Source: Cyprinodon diabolis (Eukaryota > Chordata > Actinopteri > Cyprinodontiformes > Cyprinodontidae). From it: a stretch of 64,000 nucleotides of DNA. The translations under genes and the position numbers were made by a program. The DNA lies in the NCBI GenBank assembly GCA_030533445.1, contig CM060068.1:31481510-31545509 (forward strand), in the 5' to 3' direction. The notes under the pieces were generated by a model. The model was not told where the DNA came from, did no database searches, and worked only from the letters and a program-made list of their open reading frames with translations. Positions 1-12,300 of this stretch are shown here, one piece after another (the stretch's first letter is position 1; every line of letters starts with the position of its first letter).

Positions 1-204
1 CTCTGGTGAATATTTTGTTGTACCCGTGGAATACTATTTGTGGCTTAAACTTGACTCATTTACATACTTAAAAGGCTGTAAGAGGGTAAACATTAAACAT
101 TCGGCTGACATATTTATGCTTGATATGCTCCAAAGCCCAAATTGTAACACCTTTGTCATGTGAAGACAAACATTGTTTCCTCCTGTGTGCCCAACCTCCT
201 GCAG
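1..204 (+). other. 3' part of an upstream mycbp2 intron
   Basis: No coding similarity. The segment ends in a pyrimidine-rich stretch and cctgcag acceptor just before the first in-window exon. Earlier exons and the start codon lie outside the window. Confidence 0.85.
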
Positions 205-343
205 GATGGCTTTGTTGTGCGGATTTACACCATGAGCTCCGACCCAGCCCTGCAGCAGGAGCTGCAGCTGAAGCTGGCGAGGAAATGTCTGCACGCCTGT
301 GGTATCTCTCTCTTTGACCTTGAAAAGGATCTTCACATCATCA
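205..343 (+). CDS. mycbp2: mycbp2 exon 1 (in-window numbering)
   Basis: Begins [14 protein letters not shown] in phase 0 and ends one base into a Ser codon before gtaagt. It encodes an amphipathic helix ([18 protein letters not shown]) just before the RCC1-like domain, matching the vertebrate protein closely. Confidence 0.95.
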
Positions 344-3300
344 GTAAGTGAAACAAACTGGGCCAGCATACGTCTGTCTGTGGGTGCTGAATGTCATTCA
401 GGTCTTCAGAACTGCAACAAGTGCTCTGTTTTGTATAAAGTGTGTGAATAACTTGTAGATGTATATATATTTTTAAATCATGTTATTCTCCAAGATGACG
501 TATCAACTGTTTATCTCTCAGGTACTGGCTTTGATGAAGAGGCAGCGTTGCTTGGAGCTGGCAGGGAGTTTGCTCTGATGAAAACGGCCTCTGGAAAGGT
601 GAGTGGTGGGCTGTCCAAACATTTAACAGTAATGAGGTTAGAGCAGCATCAACATGTATGCTTTACAGCTTTTATCTTGATAAGGACAGAGCAAACCCCC
701 TGACTCTAGAGTCTTAAAGTATAGATAATATAAATACATGTTTTTTCACTTTTAACATTATATTGAACAATATATTTGATGGATTGAATATGTATTAACT
801 GAGCTACAGATCTTACAAGCATTGATCATATGTAGAAGCTTCATACATGTTACTACTCCTTATATAGCATATTATTTTAGTAATAATTAGAATAATCTTA
901 GTAACTCCTTCTGTAAGGACATTTTTGACATATTTAGAAAAGAGGCTTATTGAGATCAGAATGCTAACTATGTACTAGGTTCAGGGCATGTTGGAGGGTG
1001 TGGTTGTTTGTGTATCTAGTTTAGGTGTGGTGCAGTGTGCCTGTATTGTAGATAGCAGTCCACTTAAACTACATGCAGCACACTTTGTCTGATTGCAAGC
1101 ACTCTTTATCTGCAGTTTTCCCAACTCCACATCTTATTGAAGTCTTATGTAAGATGTTCCTTATAGTAGTTGAACATTTTCACTTGTTCAAACTAAAGTA
1201 ATTAATGTTCATGGTTCAATAAACTAATTTATATTCAGAAATAAACTGAATTACATTCATTTGTATGTAATTTCTTTTTTCAGAAAGCATTTCAAAGGAG
1301 TAATCTATTGTGAGGTAATGGACAAGTTCATCAGCTAACAAAACCTGGCCTTTGCCTGTAATTCACATTGGCTCAATTAAATGTAGATCAATTCTGAATA
1401 AACCACATATTTTCCTCATTTATTCCTAATGAGCAAAATAAGTAGACTGATTTTTATGGGAAATGTGGCTTTTTAGTGTTTGGTTTAAATTGTGGCCACT
1501 TTTTAATGATCTAAAGGTCTGGTTGTTCCCTTAAATGATGTCTTCAACACATGAACAACCAAAACATAAAAACTGATAGCAGACTTTCGGTTTTGGCAGA
1601 ACTTCACTTCCGTATTTATTATTATATTTAAGAAGAAACATTGCGTTATAGTGTGAGGAAGTATTCTCCAACTTAATCTTTTTCAAAGCTTTATCAGCAG
1701 TTAAGTTTATTCAGTTGTCCTACAAAAATTTGTCAACATGCTATTGTAGTAATTCATTTTAACACATGTACATTTTTTTTGTCTTAGATCTACTACACGG
1801 GAAAGTACCAGAGTCTGGGCATTAAACAAGGCGGCCCATCAGCTGGTAAATGGGTGGAGCTGCCCATCACAAAGTCTCCGAAGATCACCCAGTTCTCAGT
1901 CGGCCATGACGGTTCTCATGCCCTTCTAGTAGCTGAAGATGGGAGCGTTTTTTTCACAGGCTCTGCGAGCAAAGGAGAGGATGGGGAATCCAGTAAGATA
2001 TTTTCTGACGACATTCAAATCTTTATTTTCTCCAGTGAAGTCTTGTAAACTTAGTTTGTTGAATTGAATGAACGGTTGAATTTACTTTTTCAGCTAAAAG
2101 TCGCAGGCAGCCAAAGCCATACAAGCCCAAGAAGATGATCAAACTGGAGACGAAGACGGCTGTGTATACAGCTTGTAACAATGGTAGCAGTAGCATCATC
2201 ACAAAGGATGGAGAGCTCTATATGTTTGGAAAGGATGCGATTTACAGTGACAGCACCTGTAAGTGGACAATGCATTTCAGGTTTTCTATGAGTTGTTTTC
2301 TTTTAAGTTTGACAACTTCTCATAAAAAAAACATTTTTATGTCTCTCCACAGGCCAAGTGACAGACCTTAAAGGCCATTTTGTAACTCAGGTTGCCATGG
2401 GAAAGGCTCATACATGTGTTCTTACTAAGAACGGAGAGGTGTGGACGTTTGGGGTGAATAACAAAGGCCAGTGTGGCAGAGACACTGGAGCCATGAGCCA
2501 GGCAGGGAAAGGTGAACAGACCGATGCACACAGAACAAATACTTCTAACAGGTTCATTTGCACTATGATGTTCAGTCTTGTTTATACTTAAATGGGCCTA
2601 CTTGTGTTTATTGTAGCATTTGGTGTGGAGAGCATGGCTACTGCTATGGATGAGGACTTGGAGGATGAGCTGGAAGACAAGGAAGAGAAAAGCATGATGT
2701 GCCAGCCGGGCATGCACAAGTGGAAGCTGGACCAGTGTATGGTTTGCACTGTGTGTGGAGACTGCACTGGGTATGGTGCCAGTTGTGTCAGCAGTGGGCG
2801 CCCTGACAGAGTACCAGGAGGGTAAGCTAGAGATGGAATAAGGCCTTGAATGCGATTTAAGTTCATGGTTATATAATAACACATACTTTATATTTATCTC
2901 TGGGTTAGTATCTGTGGTTGTGGTTCTGGAGAGTCCGGCTGCTCAGCATGTGGCTGTTGTAAAGCCTGTGCCAGGGAGCTTGACGGTCAGGAGGCCCGGC
3001 AAAGAGGGATCTTTGATGCTGTGAAGGAGATGATTCCACTGGATCTGCTGCTAGGTATTTAAACTCTTGCTTTTTATCATGTGAAATCTTATTTAGAGTA
3101 AATATGCACACTAATAAATATAAGCATGGTAGGTGTCAATTAGGGCTGAAACAATTAATTGCATTAATCATGATTAATCAATTATTAAAATAATTTTCAA
3201 CTAATTTAGTAATCGATTACTTGTTAACTGAGTATAGAGACAATAAAACATGCTTTTAGCTGACAGAGCAACTCACCTTGAGCAGCAATTATACCAAAAT

Positions 3301-6300
3301 TGCAAGAAAAAAATATGTAAACATTTTGCTTTTAAAATAAAAATCTTTTTTGTCTGTCAATATGCTCTACCCAGAACTCCTCAAGTCGAAAAGTTTTTTT
3401 TCCACCTAGTTTAATTTCGCAAAAAAAAAAAAAAAAATCTTGAAGGAACCTTTGGCTATCCAATTATTATAAATAAAAAAAATCAACAGATTAATCGTTT
3501 TGCAAAATAATCGTTAGTTGCATCGCTAGTGTAATTTTACCTTATTTACTTCCGTACCAGCGGCTGTGGATCGATCTTCAGGTTCCTCAGTTGAGACACT
3601 GCCTGATATGTTGCTTTAGATAAGACTCATCACCAATAAATAGTTATTTTGTTTTTAGAAAGAAAAAAAAAAGAAGAAGAAGCAGCTAGGGGATGTTTAG
3701 CTTTCTGACTTTGTTTCTAGCATGACAGAGCATTAATGTGCTTAAAGCTCAGTGTCATCTGCATACAAAAGAACTGGAAATTCAGTTCTGCAGCCACAAA
3801 CAATTGCTCCAGATTCTCTGCTCTCATGTTTAGTCTTTTCAACAAGAAGCCCTAAATTAAGTGCTTGAACTGCGTCATGGTTAATATGTAATTAACAAAA
3901 TTAGTACATTTAACAGCAAGGATTTGGTTCATGGCGTCACCGTTACTGCAGAAAAGCACTCCTGTAAACACAAACACTAACTAAACAGTAAATGGAAAAA
4001 ATGCAATGTTTTTTAAAAAGAAAACTAAAGTAAAAATAATTTTATTAAATTCAACATTGACTTTATTTTTATTTGCGTCGATGACATCTCAGCTTGCCGA
4101 AGAATCAAGCTGATCAGCTGCTATTATTCTACTATATTTCAGAGCCATTACTTTTCTCAATTTTTCAGCATAGATTTAGAAACTTTTCTGCTGCATTGTA
4201 GTCAGTTTGATCCCCTTAAAAAAATGTTTCCTATAGTTTTGTTATTTTAGAGTTATACTGATATGTACACAGTATTATAACTAACAGCTGCAACATTTCA
4301 GTGCAGCTGCTCAATTATAACAATAAATGTTTTGGGGATAAAATTGAGTTAAAACTCAAGAAATAAAAGGAAGAAAACGAAAACCAAGACAAATCTGAAT
4401 GGAAGTATTTGGAAGAACCTCCATCAGTTGTTATATGCTGTATACATAATTTCACCAGAGGAATTTGCTTGTAGAAGCTTAAGTTTGGGAGTTCAACAGT
4501 AGTTAAACAGTAAATCAAATATAAATGTGACTTTATAGAGCTGTATTTATCTAAAGTGATGTTAAGTTATTATCTGGACTCCAGCAGTTCTAGACTAATC
4601 TCTACATAAGAAATGAAAACAAAGAAGCTCGGCTTGTGCCTCTTACTGACCTTACAAACCTTTTGAAGCAGACCCATTCCTCCCATTGGTTTTGTCTCAC
4701 ATAAATCCAGATTAAGTACTTTTTGTGTACATTTAAGAGACAATGGTGATATCAATGTTTGTAAAACTGAGTAACAAAAACAAAATTACTACCCTATAAC
4801 ATTATTGAAATGTGTGTAAGCTTTGATTCATCCATTTAAAATTGGTAGAAATCTTTTTTTTTTCTCAACTTCTGAAGAGTTTTTCTTTTGCCTTTTTTCT
4901 TATTTTTATTTAAGCTATGGAACTATAACAATGATTAATTTAAGCATACATTTTTTTTCAGAATTCAGTGATTATTTTAGAGAAATTTGATTTTAACCGT
5001 TTTTTGACCTGCACCCTTTTGCAAACATCTTTTTTTTGTTTGATAAAGTATTTTTTTTAGTAGAAAGGAATTGATTCCTAAAAACCATGAACTTTGCCTG
5101 CAAATTGCTGTTGATTGTTTTGTTTTCTAATCTTTGTCCACTCTGGCTAAGCTTGAGTTAGTTTGCAGATTTCAGTTTCCAGATGATCTAAGCTGGTACA
5201 AACTTGCACCAAAATACTAGCAGCTGTAACTGCAGCTGTTGGTAGTTCTACAAAGTATTGGCTCAGATATGAGGAACACTTGTTTTTTGTTGTTTTTTTT
5301 TTTAATGGAAAATCCTTTATTCCTTTCTTTTATTTCACAATTATACTCTAGTTTTTTCCTATCTGCTTCATAAACTCCCCGCAACATACAGGTTAGGTGT
5401 TGATTGGAATAGTTTAGAGCCCTGAAAACATAATACAGTATGTTACCATGTTAGACTAGTTTTTAATTTCCTGAATGCAGTATTTCTTAGACCCAGCAGT
5501 GTTCACCCTTTGTTAGGATGCCTGTGTTGCTCATCACTGCTTCTCCATTATGTCTCTCGTTCGCTCATTGATGTTTGTCCTGTTCTGCTCTGCTCTGCCT
5601 CATCCTCTCACCCTCGCCTCCATCCCGTTCGGGCCTGTACCCGCGGCCTTTTATGTTTTCAGCTGTGCCTGTCCCTTCCCCTCCAGGAGTTAACATTGAG
5701 GAGCACATTCAGATCCGCCAGGAGGAGAAGCGACAGAGAATTAACCGCCGGCATAGGTTGGAGGAAGGAAGAGGTATGGATAAAGGATGGTGGAGAGTGC
5801 TTTTAGTTTATCTAAAGTTTGGTGGGGATAATCAGAATATCAGCAGGTGTGATGGATGATTAAAAAGTGAATTAGCTGACACTAGGTACCATCCCTTTGA
5901 TTATTTTACAGATGTGAGGCCAGAGCTTGGGTGTTGTGTGCTTTGGGGACTTCCCTCTTCCTTGTTACATATTTTTTCAGTGTCTGTGTATTGTTGTGAT
6001 GTAGTATAACCATGTATTCTGTCCCATTTGTGAGCATTGTGCATGCATGTGAAAGTTTTTTTCTCCCCCAGGCCCCCTTGTTTTTCCTGGTCCCATTTTT
6101 ATGAACCAGCGTGAGCAGGCCCTAGCCAGAATAAGACCCCTTCAGGCACTCAGGCATAAACGGGACAAGCACAAAGGTACTATGGTCTTCACTAATTTAG
6201 TGGGTGCGGAGACGCCCCTTTGACCCATCTCCCAATCTGGCTGTCCCGTCCACCTCCTTTCACTCTCTGAAGGAAGGACTCTTAAGTCTGCACCTGGATT

Positions 6301-9300
6301 CAAAGCTGTTGGCGTGGAAGACTTAGTAGAGCTATTTAAAGACTACTGTTCAATCTTTTTTTTTCACACTAGTTTTGATTGTTAAATAGAAAAGAAGAGG
6401 TTTTTCTCCATTGTCTTTGCTGATCTTTCTGACTTGTCAAGAGTTTTTGCCTAATACGATGTTATTGCGTAACATCGTATGTGATTATACTACATACTAT
6501 ACAAATTTGAAGACTTATTGTTAGTTACCATAATAGTGGTCCTCATAATTATTTATTTAAACTCCTCAATCTTGTCTTTCTCTTAAAGTCAGATATTTCT
6601 GAGACAGCTGCAGCAGCCAATCTTTTATAACTTTAACTTGCTTTGTAAATACTAAAAGAATACATAGTTTAAGAAAACTCAAAGATTAGATATAAAGTAA
6701 TGTAGTAGAAGAAGAGTGTTGTTTTGAGAGGTTAATTGTTAGAAGTTGGATGAGCTGAGTTTAGACAGGGACTATGAAAAAAAAAACGGATCAAAACGTC
6801 CCCCCTTTGTTATGTCTGCTCTTTTTGTCTCCGATTCTTAGTTTTTTCCTACTGTTAAAAGATTTTGGGACATGCCAAAGAAAGTATTTGGTGTTTCCCA
6901 AACCGATACAAAATGAAAGTATGTATCTGAGGAATGTAGAAAGTTGATTAAAAAGTTATAAAAAATAACATTACATTTGTAATATTATTACTTTCCAACA
7001 ACTCTCATCTGTAATTCATGAACCTTACAGATAAATGTTTCTGTTCCCTTGGCAGAACGGACAGTCCTGATACTTTTCAAGTCCCCGTTAACCACAACTT
7101 ATAAAGTAAATTATGATTCTCTCTTCTGATGTGTCAACAGTTAACCTCAAAATACCAGCTAGGAGAGACTCTATAGATGTTAGGACTTTTGTAATATTTC
7201 TTATCCTAACCTGGTTTTTGTTTCTACTTAAAAATTGCACAGTTTAATAGTTTAACATAATTTACATTATGTTACATTTGCATATGTTTCTTCAAAAAGC
7301 AGAACTTCTACAAATGGTCATCTAAGGCAAAAAAGCAGAGATGATGAATAAGTAAACCTCTTAATGTTTCATTGTTTGCTTATTGTTATTGCTCTACTTA
7401 GCTGCTCAGCCTCTATTCTGTGGGGTAATTCTTGTCTTTTGCAAAGACTTTATTAAGGTTTATAGATTATTAATATGAGATGTGATTTTTCTTTTTTCTT
7501 TTTTTTTTTTTAAGAAGTTGTTTATTTTGCTGCATGACCAACACAAAAACATCGACATAGAGCTCCATGGTTCTAAAGTATCCTAACTAGTGAGCACTTG
7601 AGTTTTCAGAGGAGTGCACTGATGCAGCTAGTTAGCTACTTGTTTAGAACCTTTGGAAATGTGTGCTGTATGCTTCATCCTAAAGAAGAAGCAGGACTAG
7701 AATGCTGAGTGAGGGCGCTGAAGTAAGAAGTGGAGCATTTCATCACTCTAGACGCCTCCTGTTAACAGCACTGTGTTCACAGTGTTGAGAAATGGGCTTT
7801 CATGATAAAGCCCCATTTTTCTTTTTTTTTGCACTAATGCATGTGATAACACTTCATTTAGATTACAGGAAATTATGGCCCTATGTATAAGCTAAAGATG
7901 TGCTAGCAAAGAGAGAATAATACAAGAGCAGGGTTTTTTTAGTCCCTCTCTTCTGTTAAAGCATGTTTTCCCTCTTGTTGCTTTTGAGTCCACTTTTTCC
8001 TCTGGCTCCTTTTTCTCAGGATTTTGCAGAGACACCCAGCTCGGCAGTCTTAAGCCGCCACTACATTTCTCACTCTCCACCCTTCGTTCAGGTTTGCTGA
8101 CTTTCCTGTTTTCTTCCTAGATGGCAGCAGTGAGCGCGGAGAGAAGGATGCCAGCAAGATTACCACCTATCCCCCAGGGGCGGTGAGATTCGACAGTGAG
8201 CTGCGAGCCGTTCAAGTCAGCTGTGGTTTTCACCACTCTGGTAGGAGCTCTCCTCTTTTATCGCTGCTGAATTTGGTTGCTTGTTAAGATATTTTAGTGT
8301 CAGTGTTGCGATAAACCAAACTTGTTTTACAGTGGTGCTGATGGAGAATGGAGATGTCTTCACGTTTGGGTACGGCCAACATGGCCAGCTCGGTCATGGA
8401 GACGTCAACTCCAGGTACTCGTTTTGAGCTTAAACAAGCAATTTTACAATGTTAAAATTGATTCACTTACATCTTAAACAATTAGAATTTTATAAGAAGT
8501 TCTATGTTTTTTATGATTCTTCAAAAAGGAGAATCATTACACACAGAGTAAAACATTTCCTTCCAGGGATGCTGGTATCTCTTTTTCTTGGGGGGGTCTT
8601 TTTCTATTGCACTTTTTCCTTCTTCTCGAGTTTCTATGGATGTGTTTGGATGCAGCATTATGTAAACCCCAGCTTCTTTAACGATTTCCCTACTTTGACT
8701 TAGCCACATTGTGGAAAGTGTTCTACAGGCTACCCTTGATTGTTAGCATGCTAACCCACACTCAGAGACCGTTTAGAAGGTCAGGAAACCTTTGGTTGTT
8801 TGAATGAATCAGCTGATTAAAGCATGACACCACAAATATTCAGTAAATTAGTGTATTTTTTTATATTAGTAAAGTATAGTCATCTAAATTACAAGAAGTA
8901 AAGGTTTGAACGTTTTCTTTGTATATTAATTAATTTTGTTATGTTAATTAATTTTTTTAGCTTTTCACAATATTCAATTGTGGATGTGCCTGTACAGAAA
9001 TAAGGAAATCAACTGAAGTTTTGTAGCTTAAATCTATTTAAAGGATAAGGTTGTTGAAATAAACAGACTAATTCGACGTTTCCACCATCAGAGGTGCTCC
9101 GACTCTCGTCCAGGCTCTGCCGGGACCCAGTGTCCAGGTGACTGCCGGCAGTAACCACACAGCCGTTCTCCTCCTGGATGGGCAGGTCTTCACTTTTGGG
9201 AGCTTCTCGGTGAGAAAATGTTTTCAAACCATCTTCAGCACAACATGGTTCAGAATTCTCACTGCATGGTGAACCTTGCAATAATAGAAAAAATGTATTC

Positions 9301-12300
9301 TAAATGTTTGTACTCTTCCTTTGTAGAAAGGGCAGTTGGGCCGTCCCATCCTAGACATGCCCTACTGGAACGCCAAGCCATCACCCATGCCAAACATCGG
9401 TGCCAAATACGGACGGAAGGCCACCTGGATCGGTGCCAGTGGAGACCAGACATTCCTGCGGATCGACGAGGCGCTCATCAACTCTCATGTCCTCGCTACT
9501 TCTGAGATCTTTGCTAGCAAACACATCATCGGACTTGTACCCTCTTCTGTGTCTGAGGCGCCTCCTTTTAAATGTTTGTTGATCAACAAAATGGATGGAA
9601 GCTGCAGAACTTTCAATGACTCCGAGCAGGAGGACCTGCAGGGGTTTGGACTCTGTTTGGACCCCGTTTATGATGTCATATGGAGGTAAATCCTTGGACT
9701 ATTGAAATAGAATAACTTTTTTTTTTTTTGATTGTAAGATGAAATAAATCTCCTAAATGCAACTATGTTTATAGGTTCCTGCCAGCCTCAAAAGAGATGT
9801 GGTGCTACAATGCAGTAATAGCCGATGCTAGGGTTCCCTCGGCAACAGATCTACAGGCTCGCTGTAGCATCCTCAGTCCAGAGCTAGCATTGCCCTCTGG
9901 ATCGCATGCAGCCACCACTCGCTCTCATGGAGCCCTACACATCCTTGGTAATCATCAGCCAGATTCAGACCATTATTTATTAAAGGCCTGGCTTTCCCTA
10001 TACTAATATGATACGATTAATACGTCTACTCTGGAGAGAGAAAGCTTTTATGTTTTGATAAATATTGCCACGTGGGTGTCTTGTGAAAAGAAGGGAAACT
10101 TTTATCTACATTTTTTTGTTTTTAATATGCAGAGCTGTTGTTGTAGCTCCTTGTATTCCAAACATATTCATCACTTCTTTTTATTTTTAATATGCAAGTT
10201 TAGATAAAAACAGTTAACAAAACTTGATTCTCTCACTGCAGGTTGCCTGGATACTTTAGCAGCCATGCAGGAACTGAAGATGGGAGTTGCAAGTGCAGAA
10301 GAAGAAACCCAGGCCGTCATGAAGGTCTACTCAAAGGAGGACTACAGCGTTGTAAACCGCTTTGAAAGTAAGATGGAGTTCATGCTGACAGGGCAAACTA
10401 ATGCAAAGGCTTTTGCTTTGTTTCTTTTTTTCCACTCTGTTCTGCTGATAAAGATCCCTTTCTATCCATCCTTCCTTTAATCCATTAGTTTTATTTTGGG
10501 GTTAAATGATTAAAGACCAGAATTATTTTTTTTTGTTTCAGTAATCCAAATGTGTAGTTTAGAGTGAGTTTTTTTTTCTTCATTTTATTGACATATTAAA
10601 ACATTTTTCTTTTAAATCTTCCAGTCTCAGACTGTAACATTGGAGGATTTTTAGATAAAATCTGCCAGGAACCCTCAGTTACTGATGATGTTTTGTAGAT
10701 GAACCGTTTAGCTTTTGTAACTTATGTCTGTTGATTCCGTGATTGATCTTATAGGTCATGGAGGAGGCTGGGGTTACTCGGCTCACTCTGTGGAGGCCAT
10801 CCGTTTCTGTGCTGATGCTGACATCCTGCTGGGGGGACTGGGGCTGTTCGGTGGACGAGGGGAATACACAGCCAAGATCAAGGTGAGGATTCCTGAAAAA
10901 TGCTTTATTACTTTTGATTAAATCTGGTTTTAGATGTATCAAAACTGAGTGATATACCATTGGAGCTCATTTTGCACAAGTAGAAATGTTGTTATTGGAT
11001 TTAATATAACTCTTACTTTAAAAAAAAAAATAAACTGAGATGAAATTTGCAGCTTTTTGAGTTGGGACCTGACGGAGGTGACCATGAGACGGATGGTGAT
11101 CTGCTCGCTGAGACTGATGTTCTGGCTTATGACTGTGCAGCCAGGTACAGATGTTTCCCTTTATGTCCTTGATGGTGTTTTTTCTGTAAAGACATGATGC
11201 CCTCTACTTTCTTGCTTGCCTTTGATGGATGATGATTTTGTTTTGTTTTTTTAGGGAGAAATATGCCATGATGTTTGATGAGCCAGTGCTGCTGCAGCTC
11301 GGCTGGTGGTACGTGGCATGGGCCAGAGTTTCGGGTCCCAGCAGCGACTGCGGTTCCCACGGACAGGCAACCATCACTACTGATGACGGGTGAGAAATTA
11401 CATGCAATAATGTGCACAAAAATGTCTATCCTTTTTGATTAAGTTTGTCAAATTTACTGTTAAATACCATTTTAAATATTTTCTTTTTTCTTTTTTAGTG
11501 TGGTCTTTCAGTTCAAAAGCTCCAAAAAATCCAACAATGGTACTGATGTTAATGCGGGCCAGATTCCTCAGCTTCTTTACAGGCAAGCAAATGTCTCTAC
11601 AATCTGTGGGAAGTTATTTAAACAAGCATTTTTATAGCCTTTAGATTTATCCACATTTGGTCATATTTTAACCGTAGAAAGTAGGATAAAAAAATCTGAC
11701 GAGTGTGGTGTGCATTAAGGGACAGAATGCTTTTCTCAGAGCGTAGAGTCCACCCCAGGGGAAATCTTTTGCAACTTTTTTTTCCCAGTACTGGTCTATA
11801 CTTAGCTCCTTCCATGTTTCCATTTATTGTGACATTGCAATCTCTCCCTGAAGAAAAAAGTAATATGTATATAATGGCCGAAACCACCTCTAATCACGCC
11901 TCTTGGGCAAATGACGTGCTGAGGACAATAGACAGGCCCAGCTTGGACTATATATGTGTCTGTCATTAACACCATTACTCAGTTCAATAGCCGCTTTTCC
12001 CGGAGCCCAGCTGAGGAGCGGGACAGACATGCGTTGTACTTTGTTCCTCCCCTTCAGGGAACAGTAGTTATACATAACATTACATTCCCTCTCCATGTCT
12101 TGTTCCACAAAGATGTCAACTCTGACACAAAGTCTTTGAATGTGGTTGGGTGTTTTTTTTTAAACATGGCCATCTCCGCTGGGAGATAAAGCCCGCAAAT
12201 CAGAAGGAGGTTAAGAGGGCCACTTCAGGTACAGCTGCACGTCGGTATAGAGAGAAAAAGGATTTATTTTCCTGGTTCACAGGCGCAGCAGCCTCATCCG

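Noticed and set aside
6450..6480. Near-palindrome acgatgttattgcgtaacatcgt
   Set aside because: Isolated short inverted repeat, no larger element or known site around it.
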